Shown here: piece after piece, positions 11,312-22,560 of the stretch | Numbering within the stretch: the first letter of the stretch is position 1 | Layout: each line of letters begins with the position of its first letter | Source of the DNA: Lantana camara | Taxonomy: Eukaryota > Streptophyta > Magnoliopsida > Lamiales > Verbenaceae | Reading direction: 5' to 3' | Assembly: GCA_037501455.1 (NCBI GenBank) | Contig: CM074865.1 | Coordinates: 11,044,501 to 11,108,500, forward strand | Length of the DNA: 64,000 bases | Made by a program: the position numbers and the translations under genes | Notes under the pieces: model-generated | Database searches by the model: none | What the model was told of the DNA's origin: nothing | The model's input: the letters and a program-made list of their open reading frames with translations, nothing else

Positions 11312-11437
11312 GTTAGATTCTAGGAACTAACTCTTCTAACATTTAGGAATAGCGCCTCTAACTTGCTTCCATTTTCTTGCTTTCTTTGCTTTTATCTTGA
11401 TGACCTCTTTCTGACGCTCGCGTCCCTGATCTTGCAG
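11312..11437 (+). other. Intron 1 of the antisense gene (element B)
   Basis: Starts GTTAGATTC and ends in a pyrimidine-rich stretch and TTGCAG. Removing it joins the exon 1 frame (last base of a Gly codon split 1/2) to the exon 2 frame, bypassing the stop at 11314-11316. The copy in element A (4979-5104) has the same 126-bp length and the same ends. Confidence 0.7.
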
Positions 11438-12114
11438 GAGTTCAAATACTGACGGTGGGGATAGACGCAGAAAGCGTTGCCCAGATGATGTGCGCTCAGT
11501 GGGCGGGCGCCAATCAACAGCCTCCACAGCAACAACAGCAAGCACAACCCTCGAATACCCCGAGGGAGAGAGGCACTCGCCGAAGATCAGGGCGAGGTGA
11601 TGGAAATAGAGGCGCTCGCGGGGGTGCTGGAAATGAGATTCCGATCGTCGCCCCCATCGAAGATCTAACTGTAGATGCCGCTCGAGGGGCCACTCCTCCA
11701 CCGGTCGCTCATGAAGGACCCATTGCACTAAGTTCCAGTAACTCCCGCAACCGCTCGGGGGAACTTGCCCGCTTCCATGATACCATTAGGGCCGACCGTC
11801 AGGGAAAGGGGAAGAGGTTACCAGACTCCATACCTATTTCCGGAAAAGGTAGGGAGGTGGTTGTGGGCCTCCGCGGTGAGGGCAGCGATACCTCATCGTC
11901 TGAGGATGAGGAATTTTGGAAAATTGGCTGCCGGGGTAACGTTCGGTATGAGCGCCAGCAGACGGATGGCCCCGTCCTTCTGAAGAAGAGTGCGGCCACC
12001 ACCAACTTGGTCACTGATATCGTCGGGAGACTTCAATTCTCCGGCGATCATGATAAGCTGAACAAGCACGATGCCGCTCGGGTCACAGATGACGCTTGTC
12101 ACGCACTCTTGACT

Positions 12115-12194
12115 GTAAGTTTATAATTCCCTTTGTAAAGTTCCAACTTTTTAGTTACTACTTTTGGTTATGACCCTCATTTCCGGATTTTCAG
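12115..12194 (+). other. Intron 2 of the antisense gene (element B)
   Basis: Starts GTAAGTTT and ends GGATTTTCAG, 80 bp, between codons. Its removal joins the open frames on both sides and avoids the stop near 12124. The copy in element A (4224-4303) is also 80 bp, but its acceptor reads CAA. Confidence 0.7.
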
Positions 12195-13025
12195 GAGGTA
12201 ATCCCGAGGCTGAAGAACTTGCAGGGGCGAGCGCAGGCCTATTCTGAGCACAAGTCCAAATACAAGAAGTTGTTGCGCATCTCTGACCCTGGTCAGCTGC
12301 AGAAGGATTACAATGATGCCTGCCCTCAACTTACCGCCTCTAACCTTGACAAGGACAAGCTGAAGGAAGACCTGAAGCGGACGGATGACGCGTACTTAGC
12401 CCTTGATGAGCGTCATAAGAAGCTCAAGGAGGAGCGTAACCAGCTGAGGGCGGCCAATGGGGAGCTTGGTGAGCAGTTGGCTGAGAGCACACGCCAGAAT
12501 GAGGTAACCAAGAAAACTCTCGCCGAATTACAGGAAAAGGTGGCTGGCTTGGAGTCGAAGGTGGCATAGGAAGCGGTGCTCAAATTCGTGCGCTCAAAGG
12601 CCTTTGTCTTTGCAGCCAACCTTCAATGCTTTGACAACGCCCATCGGTTCTTCTGGAAAGCGGTTGGGCAGATGGTGAAGCTGGGATTGGCCCCCGAGAG
12701 CGCTCAGACCGACAAGCGCCTACGCATGGATCCGGACGAGAACTGTGAACCCATTGTTCGTGATAGAGATCCCTAGGAAGACCTGGCGGAACCGGAGTAT
12801 CAGGGACTCTTAACGATGCTCCAAGGTGAGTTCATGGCGGCGCATCCCATAGATCCTGAGCCCCTTCAGATAGAGGACGAGGGTACCATCATGGATGCCC
12901 AGGACGGCGAGGATCCGGGTGATGCAGAAACTTCCAATGCTAACGTGCTGGCCCCGTTCCCCTCTCAACTGCCCCTCCTGAGCCCGAGAGTCAAGCCCAG
13001 TGAAGCCTTCCAACGGCCGCCTTAA

Positions 13026-13890
13026 GATTCTGCTTACTTAACTTTAATTTCAGTTTATGAACACTTGATTTATGTATTTGATCTCCACATTCTCCATAGT
13101 GTATTCGAATTTTTCCTTTTCCTTGCTTGAATGCTCCTGCCAGCAAGGTTTAAATCTCGCTGTTTTTTATTGTTGAGCAATGTTCTTGTTTTGTGCTTGA
13201 TGTTTGTATGCATGTTTTCATTAATACTTGAATATCTGCAATGGTAGTATATTCGCACGAGGGCGTTTCTCTTGAGGGTACCCTGGCGCATACCGTTAAG
13301 TATTCTGAGCTTAGGATTTGAAAAATGTTTGAGGGATGAACGTATGGGCGCGAGGGTACCCCTTGTGGGGGTACCTAAGCCATATTCATAGTGAGGCTCG
13401 GATTTGAACTTAAAAACCCCCAAAAGAGTTACGTAAGTATCGGCCTTAAATATGTAATGCATGCTTCCGATTCGAGTGCTCCGGCAGCTTGAGTGAACTT
13501 GGAAATCAACTGTAGGATTTGCTAAGTATGGAATTAAACCGAGCGTGGTTGTAACGTTAGCTTTGTACTTAAACGTCTGCGAGAGTTAGCTCAGAGTTTA
13601 ATATTCACGAGCGTACTCATACCAAAGAAGGCGAGGGGCATTGGGGGTTTACGAGCGCGAACTGGCGCGAATGTCCAGTTGGCGCAAATTAAGCATCTAG
13701 CATCCCACCTTTTAGACACACTCACTCTCAGGGTTTACTCGCTTACGAGCGCCAGAATATTTTCAGTGTGGAATGTTCTCAGCACGCAGATGGCATTGAT
13801 TTAAAATTGAGGGTTTGCTTACTAGGCCGTTCGACGTGGAGGACGCTCAACACGGAGTAGGCTTTTTAATGCAATCGAGTATTTAAACCA
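13026..13890. other. Element B non-coding region after the antisense gene
   Basis: Reverse complement of the element A stretch at about 2540-3410. It shows no coding capacity (the ORF at 13070-13462 has no domain and is not kept in A) and frequent CGAGCG and CGAGGG words. Element C is inserted at its right end. Confidence 0.6.
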
Positions 13891-13895
13891 TTAAC

Positions 13896-15268
13896 TGACA
13901 GGTGTCGAATCCGTCAAAATAAAATATTAATCCGATGCAACAATTACGAGTATAGTGCAACGAGTCGATCCACAGAGATTGGTTGAATTAATTCAATTAA
14001 TCACAAGAAATTCGTGCAACTAACTAGCCAAATAAAAATAGGGGGTTTTGGATTTAACTAAACTAATTAAATTAAACTAATAAAGCAATCAAAATTAATA
14101 AACAAGAAGAAAACAATAAATCACGTTGGGAGTTGGTTTTGATAAATCAATGGAAAATCAATACCTAGTTAGGAATTATAATTCAGTTAAGACATCAATC
14201 ATAGACACAAAGATAAATTCAAATATTCAAGTAGATTAGCTATAACAGATAGAGACACTCGACTCCGCCTCGTTTTCTCTTAAATTGTAGAATAATCTAG
14301 AGACACTCAACAATTATTCCCTAATCAATTCACAACCCCTAGAGACACTCGACAGGATTTAATGAATCGACAGCATTAAGAATCAAGAAAGCACTAATCC
14401 GAATTAACCAAATCACGACACATGCAAGATTTAAATCCGATTATTAACTCCGTTAACAAGTTAAGAACTGCAACCAATCCTTCTTGTTAATGTACCACTA
14501 CTTATCTATCAAGCACTACATAAACTTCATGCAATCAAGATTGGCGATATGCAATAAACCTACTTAGATGATCCGGTCGTGATCACTTAAGCAAATAAAT
14601 CACAATAACACGATACTCGGCGAATTAATAAATACTTGAAATTAAATTGAATTATAAAAGCAAATTAGGTCTCATGATGTCAAAACTAAATTATAAAATC
14701 CTAGCTAAGTACTAAAGAAATTAGCTACTCATAATTCTAAAATACGAAAATATAAAATAAACGAAAAGCATAAAAAACTCAGGATGAATGACACTCTCGA
14801 TGTCTCCAAGCCGCCTCTGCTGCGTGAAGGGAATTATGTGGAAAAAAGTATTGTCCCAATTCCGCTCCCAGTGCGTGATTATATAGCTTTCAATTCATGC
14901 CAATTCCTACTCCACAAAGGACTCATTCTTCACGCATCAGACTTGTCCACCAAGTAGGCTTCAAATTGGGCTTTAATTAATTCACAATATTCACACGTGG
15001 ATCTAGTCATCCAAGCCCAATTCCAATTAGAATCACGTTAGCCTCTCAATTCAAGTCCCAAAGTCAACAACCTCAATATTTCCTAACTAGTCTTGGACCA
15101 ATAGCAATAAAACTCCAAATTTCAGCCTAAGGACGTCCATAATTAAATAATAAACCCCAACCTGCACTCATGAATGAAAACTTAATCAAAGCATCACATT
15201 AGATCTAATTCAAGCTCTAAAGTTCAGTTACCATTACACGAAAAATACGAGGTTTAAGCACGTTATCA
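13896..15268 (-). repeat. 3' LTR of element C
   Basis: 1373 bp, bounded by TTAAC on the left and the polypurine tract on the right. Nearly collinear with 19725-21091. AT-rich, without coding content. Confidence 0.92.
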
Positions 15269-15281
15269 AATTCCCCCACAC
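15269..15281 (-). other. Polypurine tract of element C
   Basis: On the - strand GTGTGGGGGAATT directly precedes the LTR. Confidence 0.75.
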
Positions 15282-16807
15282 TTGTCCATTCACTCGTCCT
15301 CGGGGGAAATAAAAACAATGAAACATCACCCCCATTAAACACAATTCGCTAAAGCGATCCTTGAATTTTTGCCTAAACGAATCTAGCACATTAAACACAT
15401 TACTTAATCAGACGAAATTCAATTAATTAGTACAAAAATCATACCTTCGTGTGTTGTGTGAACTGAACAAAAGAATGTACAAAGATTAGACAAATAAGTT
15501 AATATTTTTTGCACAAGAACCAGTTATCAACTTCAAATGCACCCTTCACTCCAATCGCCACTAATTTGATCAACTAATAACTCGGAATCGATAGGTCTTT
15601 CGAGCTTGTAATGTAGGTTTGGGTCAAGGTAGGAAAAAGTAAATCAAAGGCCAACACCAAGCTTACACATTTAAAAACCAATCCCAAGTGTTCCCTTTCA
15701 TTCTTCTCCAAAAGACTCCCTTTTCTTCAATCAATTCTCATCCCTTTATTGAATTTTCAACAAGACTCAAACTCTCTTTTTCTTTCTTTTCACTCTTGCT
15801 TTTTTTTTTCTCAATTTGTTTTTTCACTATTTTTCAGCTCATTTTCTTTTATTTTCTTCTTGACTTCGCTGTATTTTTCTTTCTTTTGTTTCATCAATCT
15901 CATAAAATTTTTTTTTTCTATTCAACACAATGAAACTTCCACACTTCAAACCAATTCCAAAAGGGAAGTCTAGACATCATTAATGCAATCCCAAAAAGAA
16001 AATGAGTAAGCAAGGCGTAAATAAAAATAAGGGTAGGAAATTGTACTGTGCATTAGGCTTGTAACGCCGCTAAGAAAGAAATTTTGCACAATACTAAGGC
16101 TCAGCGGGGTCAGTCGGGTGATGTTATTTATTGTAAATCAGTAAAAAGGCTAAAAACACCGACAAGAATGCCTAAGTCATCTCCCGAATAATTCGTCAAC
16201 CAATCTATTTCGCCTCGAAAGGAGTTAAAGTGCACTCTAATCAATTTTCAGAACTTTATTGAAAAACATAACTAACCTATCTAAGCAAAGTACATAAACT
16301 GTTCAATTAGTGCACGAGAAATAAGGGCAGGAAGTCATACTAATTAATCAAATTTCACACAATCTTTCATGTATTCAATTGCCTAATAAGTTCTAGCAAA
16401 AATTCACAGATCAAGCTTAAGCAAACATGTTCAAAACAGGAATAAATTATTTACAATTTCTAACATCCTCAAATTCAAGTAAACAAAAAGTCAAAATAGT
16501 TGATGCAGGAAAAAAAAAATCAAATTCAAGCACGTAAGCCAGACAGTAAATAGGCTTATCCCTCCCCCCACACTTAAATCATGCATTGTCCTCAAGGCAT
16601 AAAAAAATCGAGAGAAAAAAGGACTTCCCTGAAGTGCGGATCTGGGGGCTTTTTTTTTTTTTTCCCCCGCAAAAATAGTATAAGCGTGGGGTACGGTCAC
16701 ACCTAGGGGTCAAACCTGTACAGAAACATCAGCAGTGTAACAACAGCAATTCGGAAAAATTTGGCAAACAAAGCGCACCTGGCAGACAGCCAAGAGCATC
16801 AATCCAC
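15282..16807. other. Element C 3' non-coding region
   Basis: About 1.5 kb between the end of the protease ORF and the 3' LTR, where an autonomous element would have RT and integrase. It contains T-rich runs near 15780-15920. No RT, RNase H or integrase motif was seen in any frame; the small ORFs at 15688-15973 are low-complexity Phe/Leu runs and not genes. Confidence 0.6.
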
Positions 16808-18040
16808 TTAAACGGAGGTAGAACCTCCATACAAATCCCCTTGACTATGTGGTGCTGATTCTTCTAATCCATTGCGCCCTCTAGATTGGGGATGATCATT
16901 CGTAGAGGTTCTCAACATAATTCGATACTTTCTCAGCATAGACTTCGTCAACCACTTATAAAAAAAAATTTCATGATCCTTCACAATGACTCTTGGGTTC
17001 CTGTACTCAAAAAATATGTGAGATCTGAAGAAAATAGTGGTTAAGTAGTCGAGAGTACCTGCATACCAGAGCGTAGCAGTCAGGTATGACCGAACCTTAA
17101 GGTCGTACTCCTCGAAAAACTGCTCATTCCAGAAATCATCGTGTATCAGCTTTGAATCTGCATATTTTCCTCCTCCCTTGAAGGCATACTCCAGATTATT
17201 CAAAAAGTTCTTGAGTTTCAAAATAGGTGCCTGAAATACGAAAGAATTTAGTTCAGTTATAGCATTAGGCGCATCAAGCATCAGAATATCCCTATTCATA
17301 GATTTAAAAGCCTCTAATGGTAAAACCATCCCACAAGGATCAATAGACAACCCAATATGCTTCGCCTTACTCTCTAAGTTTTCAACAAGACTTAGTTCCT
17401 CTATATTGTTCAGCTCATTAGGCAGGTTTTCTATCACATCAATGCTAAAAACACTAGAAAATTTATTAGGACCTTTACTTGACTCATAAACCTTAAACTT
17501 CTCAACATCACCATCAAATTCTAGAGTCAACAAGCCTTTTTTAACATCTATTTTAGCATTAGTAGTACTCAAAAAGGGACGACCCAAAAGGATATCAGAG
17601 GTTTTCTCAGAATAATTATCCTCCATGTCCAGCACGAAGAAATCAGCCGAGAAGGCTAAATCGTTGACTTGAACGAGGACGTCTTCTAGAACACCTTCTG
17701 GATAAACAATAGAGCGATCCGCCAACTGAATGATGACACCTGTACCTTTCAAGGGGCCAAGATTAAGTGCATTATATACAGAAAGTGGCATAACATTAAT
17801 ACTTGCACCTAAATCACACATCGCCTTTTTAATCCCTAAATTCCCAATCTTGCACGGAATGGAAAACATACCTTGATCATGGTATTTGGGGGGAAGTTTC
17901 TTTTGTAAAATGGCAGACACGTTTTCCCCCACACTTACCTTTTCATTGCCTATCAGTTTCCTCTTATTCGTGCAGAGCTCCTTGAGGAATTTTGCATACC
18001 AGGGAATTTGTTGGATTGCATCCAACAAGGGAATATTCAC
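16808..18040 (-). CDS. Element C protease with an unassigned C-terminal region
   Basis: An open frame of 410 residues. The first two thirds are a retroviral-type aspartic protease: MCDLGASINVMPLSVYN carries the Asp in the DLGAS form used by Athila-like elements, and DILLGRPFLSTTNAKID is the second conserved motif. It would cleave the gag polyprotein. The remaining C-terminal portion (from about residue 190) does not look like RT; it contains LDAPNAITELNSF and a charged tail, and is not assigned. The frame upstream is shifted relative to gag near 18100, so it is not joined to gag in this copy. Confidence 0.7.
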   Translation of the reverse strand: MNIPLLDAIQQIPWYAKFLKELCTNKRKLIGNEKVSVGENVSAILQKKLPPKYHDQGMFSIPCKIGNLGIKKAMCDLGASINVMPLSVYNALNLGPLKGTGVIIQLADRSIVYPEGVLEDVLVQVNDLAFSADFFVLDMEDNYSEKTSDILLGRPFLSTTNAKIDVKKGLLTLEFDGDVEKFKVYESSKGPNKFSSVFSIDVIENLPNELNNIEELSLVENLESKAKHIGLSIDPCGMVLPLEAFKSMNRDILMLDAPNAITELNSFVFQAPILKLKNFLNNLEYAFKGGGKYADSKLIHDDFWNEQFFEEYDLKVRSYLTATLWYAGTLDYLTTIFFRSHIFFEYRNPRVIVKDHEIFFYKWLTKSMLRKYRIMLRTSTNDHPQSRGRNGLEESAPHSQGDLYGGSTSV

Positions 18041-19673
18041 CTCAACTTTGCGAAACGTGTCGAGAATACTCTTTTCTTCTTTCTGTTTCTTCGTTTCTGC
18101 TAAACGTTGAGGGAAGGGGGCGGGACCACTAGGGTTTTGGGTTTTACGACAAGTTCCGCCTCGCTGTCTCGGTGTGAGTCTAAGGTATGGTCATACTTAA
18201 AAGTCACACCACCTGTCTGATCTCCTTTGGACCCAGAGCTCCGTCCCTGATCTTTTTCCACTGGTGGAGGCAGTTCCTTGCCGCTTCGAAGCATGATGGC
18301 GCTGATATTCTTCCTGGGGTCTTCCGTTTGCGAGGGTAGTTTACCTCGGTTCTCCATCCTACTCAAGGATGCAGCGATCTGCCCTAGTTGGGTTTCCAAG
18401 TTCTTAACCGTAGAGCCTAGGTTCTGAACGGTGGACTCTAGGTTGTTGAAACGGATAGCTTGGAGATTAAGGTTTTGTTGTGAGTTTTGTTGCTGAGGCT
18501 GCGAGGGTCTGGGTATAAAATTCTGGAAGTTTGGTGGTGGTTTTTGGGCGTAGCTAAGGCTAGGATGATTCTTCCATCCGGGGTTGTACGTGTTAGAATA
18601 AGGGTTGTTTTGTGGATGGCAGCCTGCGGCGTTCGCGTTCTCTATAGTTTCCTCTTTGAGGGATGGGCATGCATCGGTTGGGTGAGATGGGCTAGCACAT
18701 AGTTGGCAAACTGTCGCCGCTTGTGGTATTCCTGCACTCATGTTAGATGCTAAAGCAGATATCATATTCTTGAGTTCATCAAACTGGGAAGAACTTACCT
18801 CTTTTACCTGTCTCGTCATGTCGGACTTGGCGTAGTATTTTTGTGAGGCCCTAGAAATTTGCTAATTAGTTCCGTAAGTTCTGCAGGTGTTTTGATAATA
18901 ATGGAACCACCACTCGAAGCATCCAACTGCCTTTTATCGGCAGGCATCAGGCCTCTGTAAAAGTTATGAACAACTGAATTTTTCGACAGGTTGTGATGTG
19001 GGCACATTGCAAGCAAATTCCGGTATCGCTCTCAATACTCATGCAAGGCTTCATGTTCCTTTTGCTTAATGGTAATTATCTCCTGAAGGAGATCCAGGTA
19101 TCGCTCAGCTGGGAAAAGCCTATCCAAGAATTTGTCGTGCATCTGCTGCCAAGTAGTAATGGTTGCTGAAGGTAGAGAATACAACCATTTTTGTGCTGCA
19201 TCTTGTAGGGAGAACGGGAAGGCACGAAGCTTGATTTGGTCCTCCGTAACTCCATGAGGCTTTGTTGAGCAGCAGACCGTGTGGAACTTGCTCAGATATT
19301 GGTGAGGGTTTTCGTTTTCCAGACCGTGAAAGACGGGGAGTAGGTGAATTGTTCCCGCCTTCAGCTCGAAGCCAGTACCCACCTCCGGAAAAGTGATACA
19401 GAGGGGCTGCTGTGTGGCGGTAGGGTGAACCAGATCCTCCATGGTACGACGTTCTGCTAAGGCCATTGTTAAGGTATGGTCAAACTCTACGGTCAAACCC
19501 TTCTGTTCGTCTCCTGGATGTTCCAACTCAATGCTGGACTCTTTAGATTGGTTCAGATTGTATTTTTCCGCTAGCTTCGTGCGTGTTTTGGTCTGTTTTC
19601 TTAACGATTTTGCGGTGTGTTCGATCTCGGGATCGAAAATCGCCTCGTCAACTCCACGAATGCTCTTGCTCAT
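18041..19673 (-). pseudogene. Element C gag, broken
   Basis: The coat/nucleocapsid protein of the element. The start at 19673 (MSKSIRG) leads into a gag domain (LRAFPFSLQDAAQKWLYSLP, then WQQMHDKFLDRLFP). A TGA at about 19029-19031 replaces Trp (HEY-stop-ERYR). A frameshift near 18840 separates the middle section (19016-18816) from the C-terminal section (18819-18100). That section holds a zinc-knuckle-like CQLCASPSHPTDAC and Asn/Pro/Gln-rich sequence. A further shift near 18100 follows a C-rich run. Confidence 0.8.
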
Positions 19674-19701
19674 AAAAAGAATTAAATTCGATTAGCACCA
19701 A

Positions 19702-19719
19702 TCCCCGGCAACGGCGCCA
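19702..19719 (-). other. Primer-binding site of element C (tRNA-Asp)
   Basis: On the - strand TGGCGCCGTTGCCGGGGA begins six bases after the 5' LTR. It is complementary to the 3' end of plant tRNA-Asp, the usual primer of Athila-like elements. Confidence 0.8.
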
Positions 19720-19724
19720 AAATT

Positions 19725-21091
19725 TGACAGGTGTCGAATCCGTCAAAATAAAATATTAATCCAGTGCAACAATTACGAGTATAGTGCAGCGGATCGATCC
19801 ACAGAGATTGGTCGAATTAATTCAATTAATCACAAGAAATTCGTGCAACTAACTAGCCAAATAAAAATAGGGGGGTTTTGGATTTAACTAAACTAATTAA
19901 ATTAAACTAATAAAGCAATCAAAATTAATAAACTAGAAAAAAACAATAAATCACGTTGGGAGTTGGTTTTGATAAACCAATGGAAAAATCAATACCTAGC
20001 TAGGAATTATAATTCAGTTAAGACATCAATCATAGACGCAAAGATAAATTCAAATATTCAAGTAGATTAGCTATAACAGATAGAGACACTCGACTCCGCC
20101 TCGTTTTCTCTTAAATTGTAGAATAATCTAGAGACACTCGACAATTATTCCCTAATCAATTAACACCCCCTAGAGACACTCGACAGGATTTAAGACAACA
20201 GTAAGAATTAAGAAAACACTAATCCGAATTAACCAAGTCACGACACGTGCAAGATTTAAATCCGATTATTAACTCCCTTAACAAGTTGAGAACTGTAACC
20301 AATCCTTCTTGTTAATGTACCACTACTTATCTATCAAGCACTACATAAACTTCATACAATCAAGATTGGCGATATGCAATAAACCTACTTAGATGATCCG
20401 GCCGTAATCACTTAAGCAAATAAATCACAATAACACGACACTCGGAGAATTAATAAATACTTGAAATTAAATGAAATTATAAAACCAAATTAGGTCTCAT
20501 GATGTCAAAACTAAATTATAAAATCCTAGCTAAGTACTAAAGAAATTAGCTACTCATAATTCAAAAATATGAAAATAAAAAATAAACGAAAAGCATAAAA
20601 AACTCAGGATGAATGACGCTCTCGATGTCTCCAAGCCGCCTCTGTTGCGTGAAGGGAATTATGTGGAAAAAAGTGTTGTCCCAATTCCGCTCCCAATGCG
20701 TGATTATATAGCTTTCAATTCATGCCAATTCCTACTCCATAAAGGACTCATTCTTCACGCATCAGACTTGTCCACCAAGTAGGCTTCAAATTGGGCTTTA
20801 ATTAATTCACAATATTCACACGTGGATCTAGTCATCCAAGCCCAATTGCAATTAGAATCACGTTAGCCCCTCAATTCAAGTCCCAAAGTCAACAACCTCA
20901 ATATTTCCTAACTAGTCTTGGACCAATAGATAAAACTCCAAATTTCAGTCTAAGAACATCCATAATTAAATAATAAAGCCCAACCTGCACTCATGAAGGA
21001 AAACTTAATCAAAGTATCACATTATATCTAATTCAAGCTCTAAAGTTCAGTCACCATTACACAAAAAATACGAGGTTTAAGCACGTTATCA
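19725..21091 (-). repeat. 5' LTR of element C
   Basis: 1367 bp, partner of 13896-15268, followed by the TTAAC target duplication. Confidence 0.92.
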
Positions 21092-21232
21092 TTAACCAAA
21101 GGAAAAAGCAAATAATCGACATAATAATCTGTAAAATACTTACTGTCGCACTTGCACTTAATAATAATTGTTATGCTTTCTGTCAATAGAAAGTACAAAA
21201 CGCCATGAGTGTGCGATTACAAAGACTGATAT

Positions 21233-22560
21233 TTACACGTAGAACCGTCTAAGGTTACATGCATTCCACGGTCTAGAGAGACACTCGCCTTGCAAAGTCT
21301 CTAGCAGGTAGGTGTTGTTCGCACGTACCTGAACGACTTTAAAGGGGCCTTCCCAATTGGGCTCCAACTTACCCACATGCTTGGAAACTTCAACTCTTTT
21401 GAGGACCAAGTCTCCTAGCTGGAAGGTCCTCTCTTTAACCCGCTTGTTATACTGGTGGGCTACGGTCGCTTTATACTTATGGATCCGAGCCCAAGCAGTA
21501 TTTCTTCTTTCGTCCAGCAAATCCAACTCGAGCGTCCGATTTGCCTCATTGATTGCAGGCTCAAAATAGGCAATGCGTGCGGACTCTTGGGCAATCTCTG
21601 CAGGTATCATAGCCTCGGAACCATATACGAGGGAGTAAGGGGTCTCTCCTGTGGCCGCTCGGGGGGTAGTACGGTACGCCCAGAGGGCTCCTTGAAATTC
21701 TTCCGCCCATTCCCCTTTTTTACTTTCGAGCATCATTTTTAGGTGCTGAAGTATGGTTCGGTTAGTCACTTCAGCTTGACCGTTGGCCTGAGGGTGGCCC
21801 ACGGAAGTGAAGCATTGCTCAATCCCAAGTTCGTAGCACCAATCTCGTGTGTCAACGGCAATGAATTGGGAACCATTATCCGAGATAAGCACCCTCGGTA
21901 TACCATATCTATAAATGATGTTCTTCCAAATGAAGTCCCTCACAGCTTTGAATGTTATCTTTGCGACCGCTTCAGCTTCGGCCCATTTGGTGAAATAGTC
22001 CACAGCAAGGATCACAAATTTCCTTTATCCGACCGCCATTGGGAGAGGTCCCACTATGTCAATACCCCATTGGTCAAAGGGCCACGAAACGTCAATAGGG
22101 ATCATTTGGGCTGCCGGCAGTTGAGGGGTGTTGGAATGAAACTGGCATTTAGGACACCTTTTAGAATAACTGATGGCATCATACAGTAATAAGGGCCAGT
22201 AGAACCCACTCCTCAAAACTTTCTTAGCCAAAATTCGACAGCCAGAATGGTTCCCGCAACTCCCATTGTGCACATGTTCTAACACTTCTTTGGCCTGCGA
22301 GGGTCTCAAGCATCTTAAAGGTGGACCCTGGAAAGACCGTTTAAATAACCGCCCTCGCTGTCAAGAGAGAAGCGAGGGGCCTTACTCCTAACCTTCCGTG
22401 CTTCCACTTTATCACTCGGGCAGGTTCCATCCCTCAGAAACCTAATGACGTCATTGAGCCAACAAGGTTCAGAGGGGTCAATCATGTTCACCCCACCCGA
22501 GGGTCCTGCTTCGCGAATCAGCGGCTTCTCCGTTCTAAGGAATGTGACTGACCGCTAGCA
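21233..22560 (-). pseudogene. Element B integrase, broken
   Basis: Two open parts: 22309-22025 holds the HHCC zinc region (HNGSCGNHSG, KRCPKCQFH) and the start of the core (IDIVGPLP, first Asp); 22015-21233 holds SDNGSQF (second Asp) and QAEVTNRT (Glu), then a C-terminal domain ending near 21233 (CNLRRFYV). A stop at 22025-22027 replaces the Gln found in copy A, a one-base deletion near 22358 shifts the frame upstream, and a TAG near 22555 replaces Glu. All three catalytic residues are kept, unlike in A. Integrase would join the cDNA ends to the chromosome. Confidence 0.88.

Larger units (their letters stand above)
10119..13025 (+). pseudogene. Element B antisense gene (Tat extra ORF), three exons
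   Basis: This is the better of two copies of an intron-containing gene antisense to the retrotransposon. Exon 1 is 10119-11311, exon 2 11438-12114 and exon 3 12195-13025. Exon 1 encodes an acidic start, a basic stretch (PPRKHQRKGKEP) and the 'putative gypsy type transposon'-like domain (GLRFPIPSPVADICNYL, SPSQILPND). Exon 2 encodes a Gln-rich run, an Arg/Gly-rich run and an acidic Ser cluster (SDTSSSEDEE). Exon 3 encodes a long Glu/Lys/Leu coiled coil (about 12300-12570) and an acidic C-terminus. Breaks: an extra C in the C-run near 10190, TAA at 10312-10314 and 10390-10392, TAG at 12567-12569 (Trp in copy A) and TAG at 12774-12776 (Ser in A). The family is known from Tat elements but its role is unknown; a nuclear chromatin- or DNA-associated role is only a guess. 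Confidence 0.75.
13896..21091 (-). mobile_element. Element C: Athila-like gag-protease element nested in B
   Basis: 7196 bp with LTRs of 1373 and 1367 bp (TGACAGGTGTCG...GCACGTTATCA), flanked by TTAAC at 13891-13895 and 21092-21096. A primer-binding site for tRNA-Asp sits beside the right LTR and a polypurine tract beside the left LTR, so it is on the - strand. Internally only gag and protease are recognisable; RT, RNase H and integrase are absent. Such elements need enzymes from a relative. The LTRs differ by a few percent by eye, so it is younger than B. It lies between the B pol and the B antisense gene. Confidence 0.92.
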
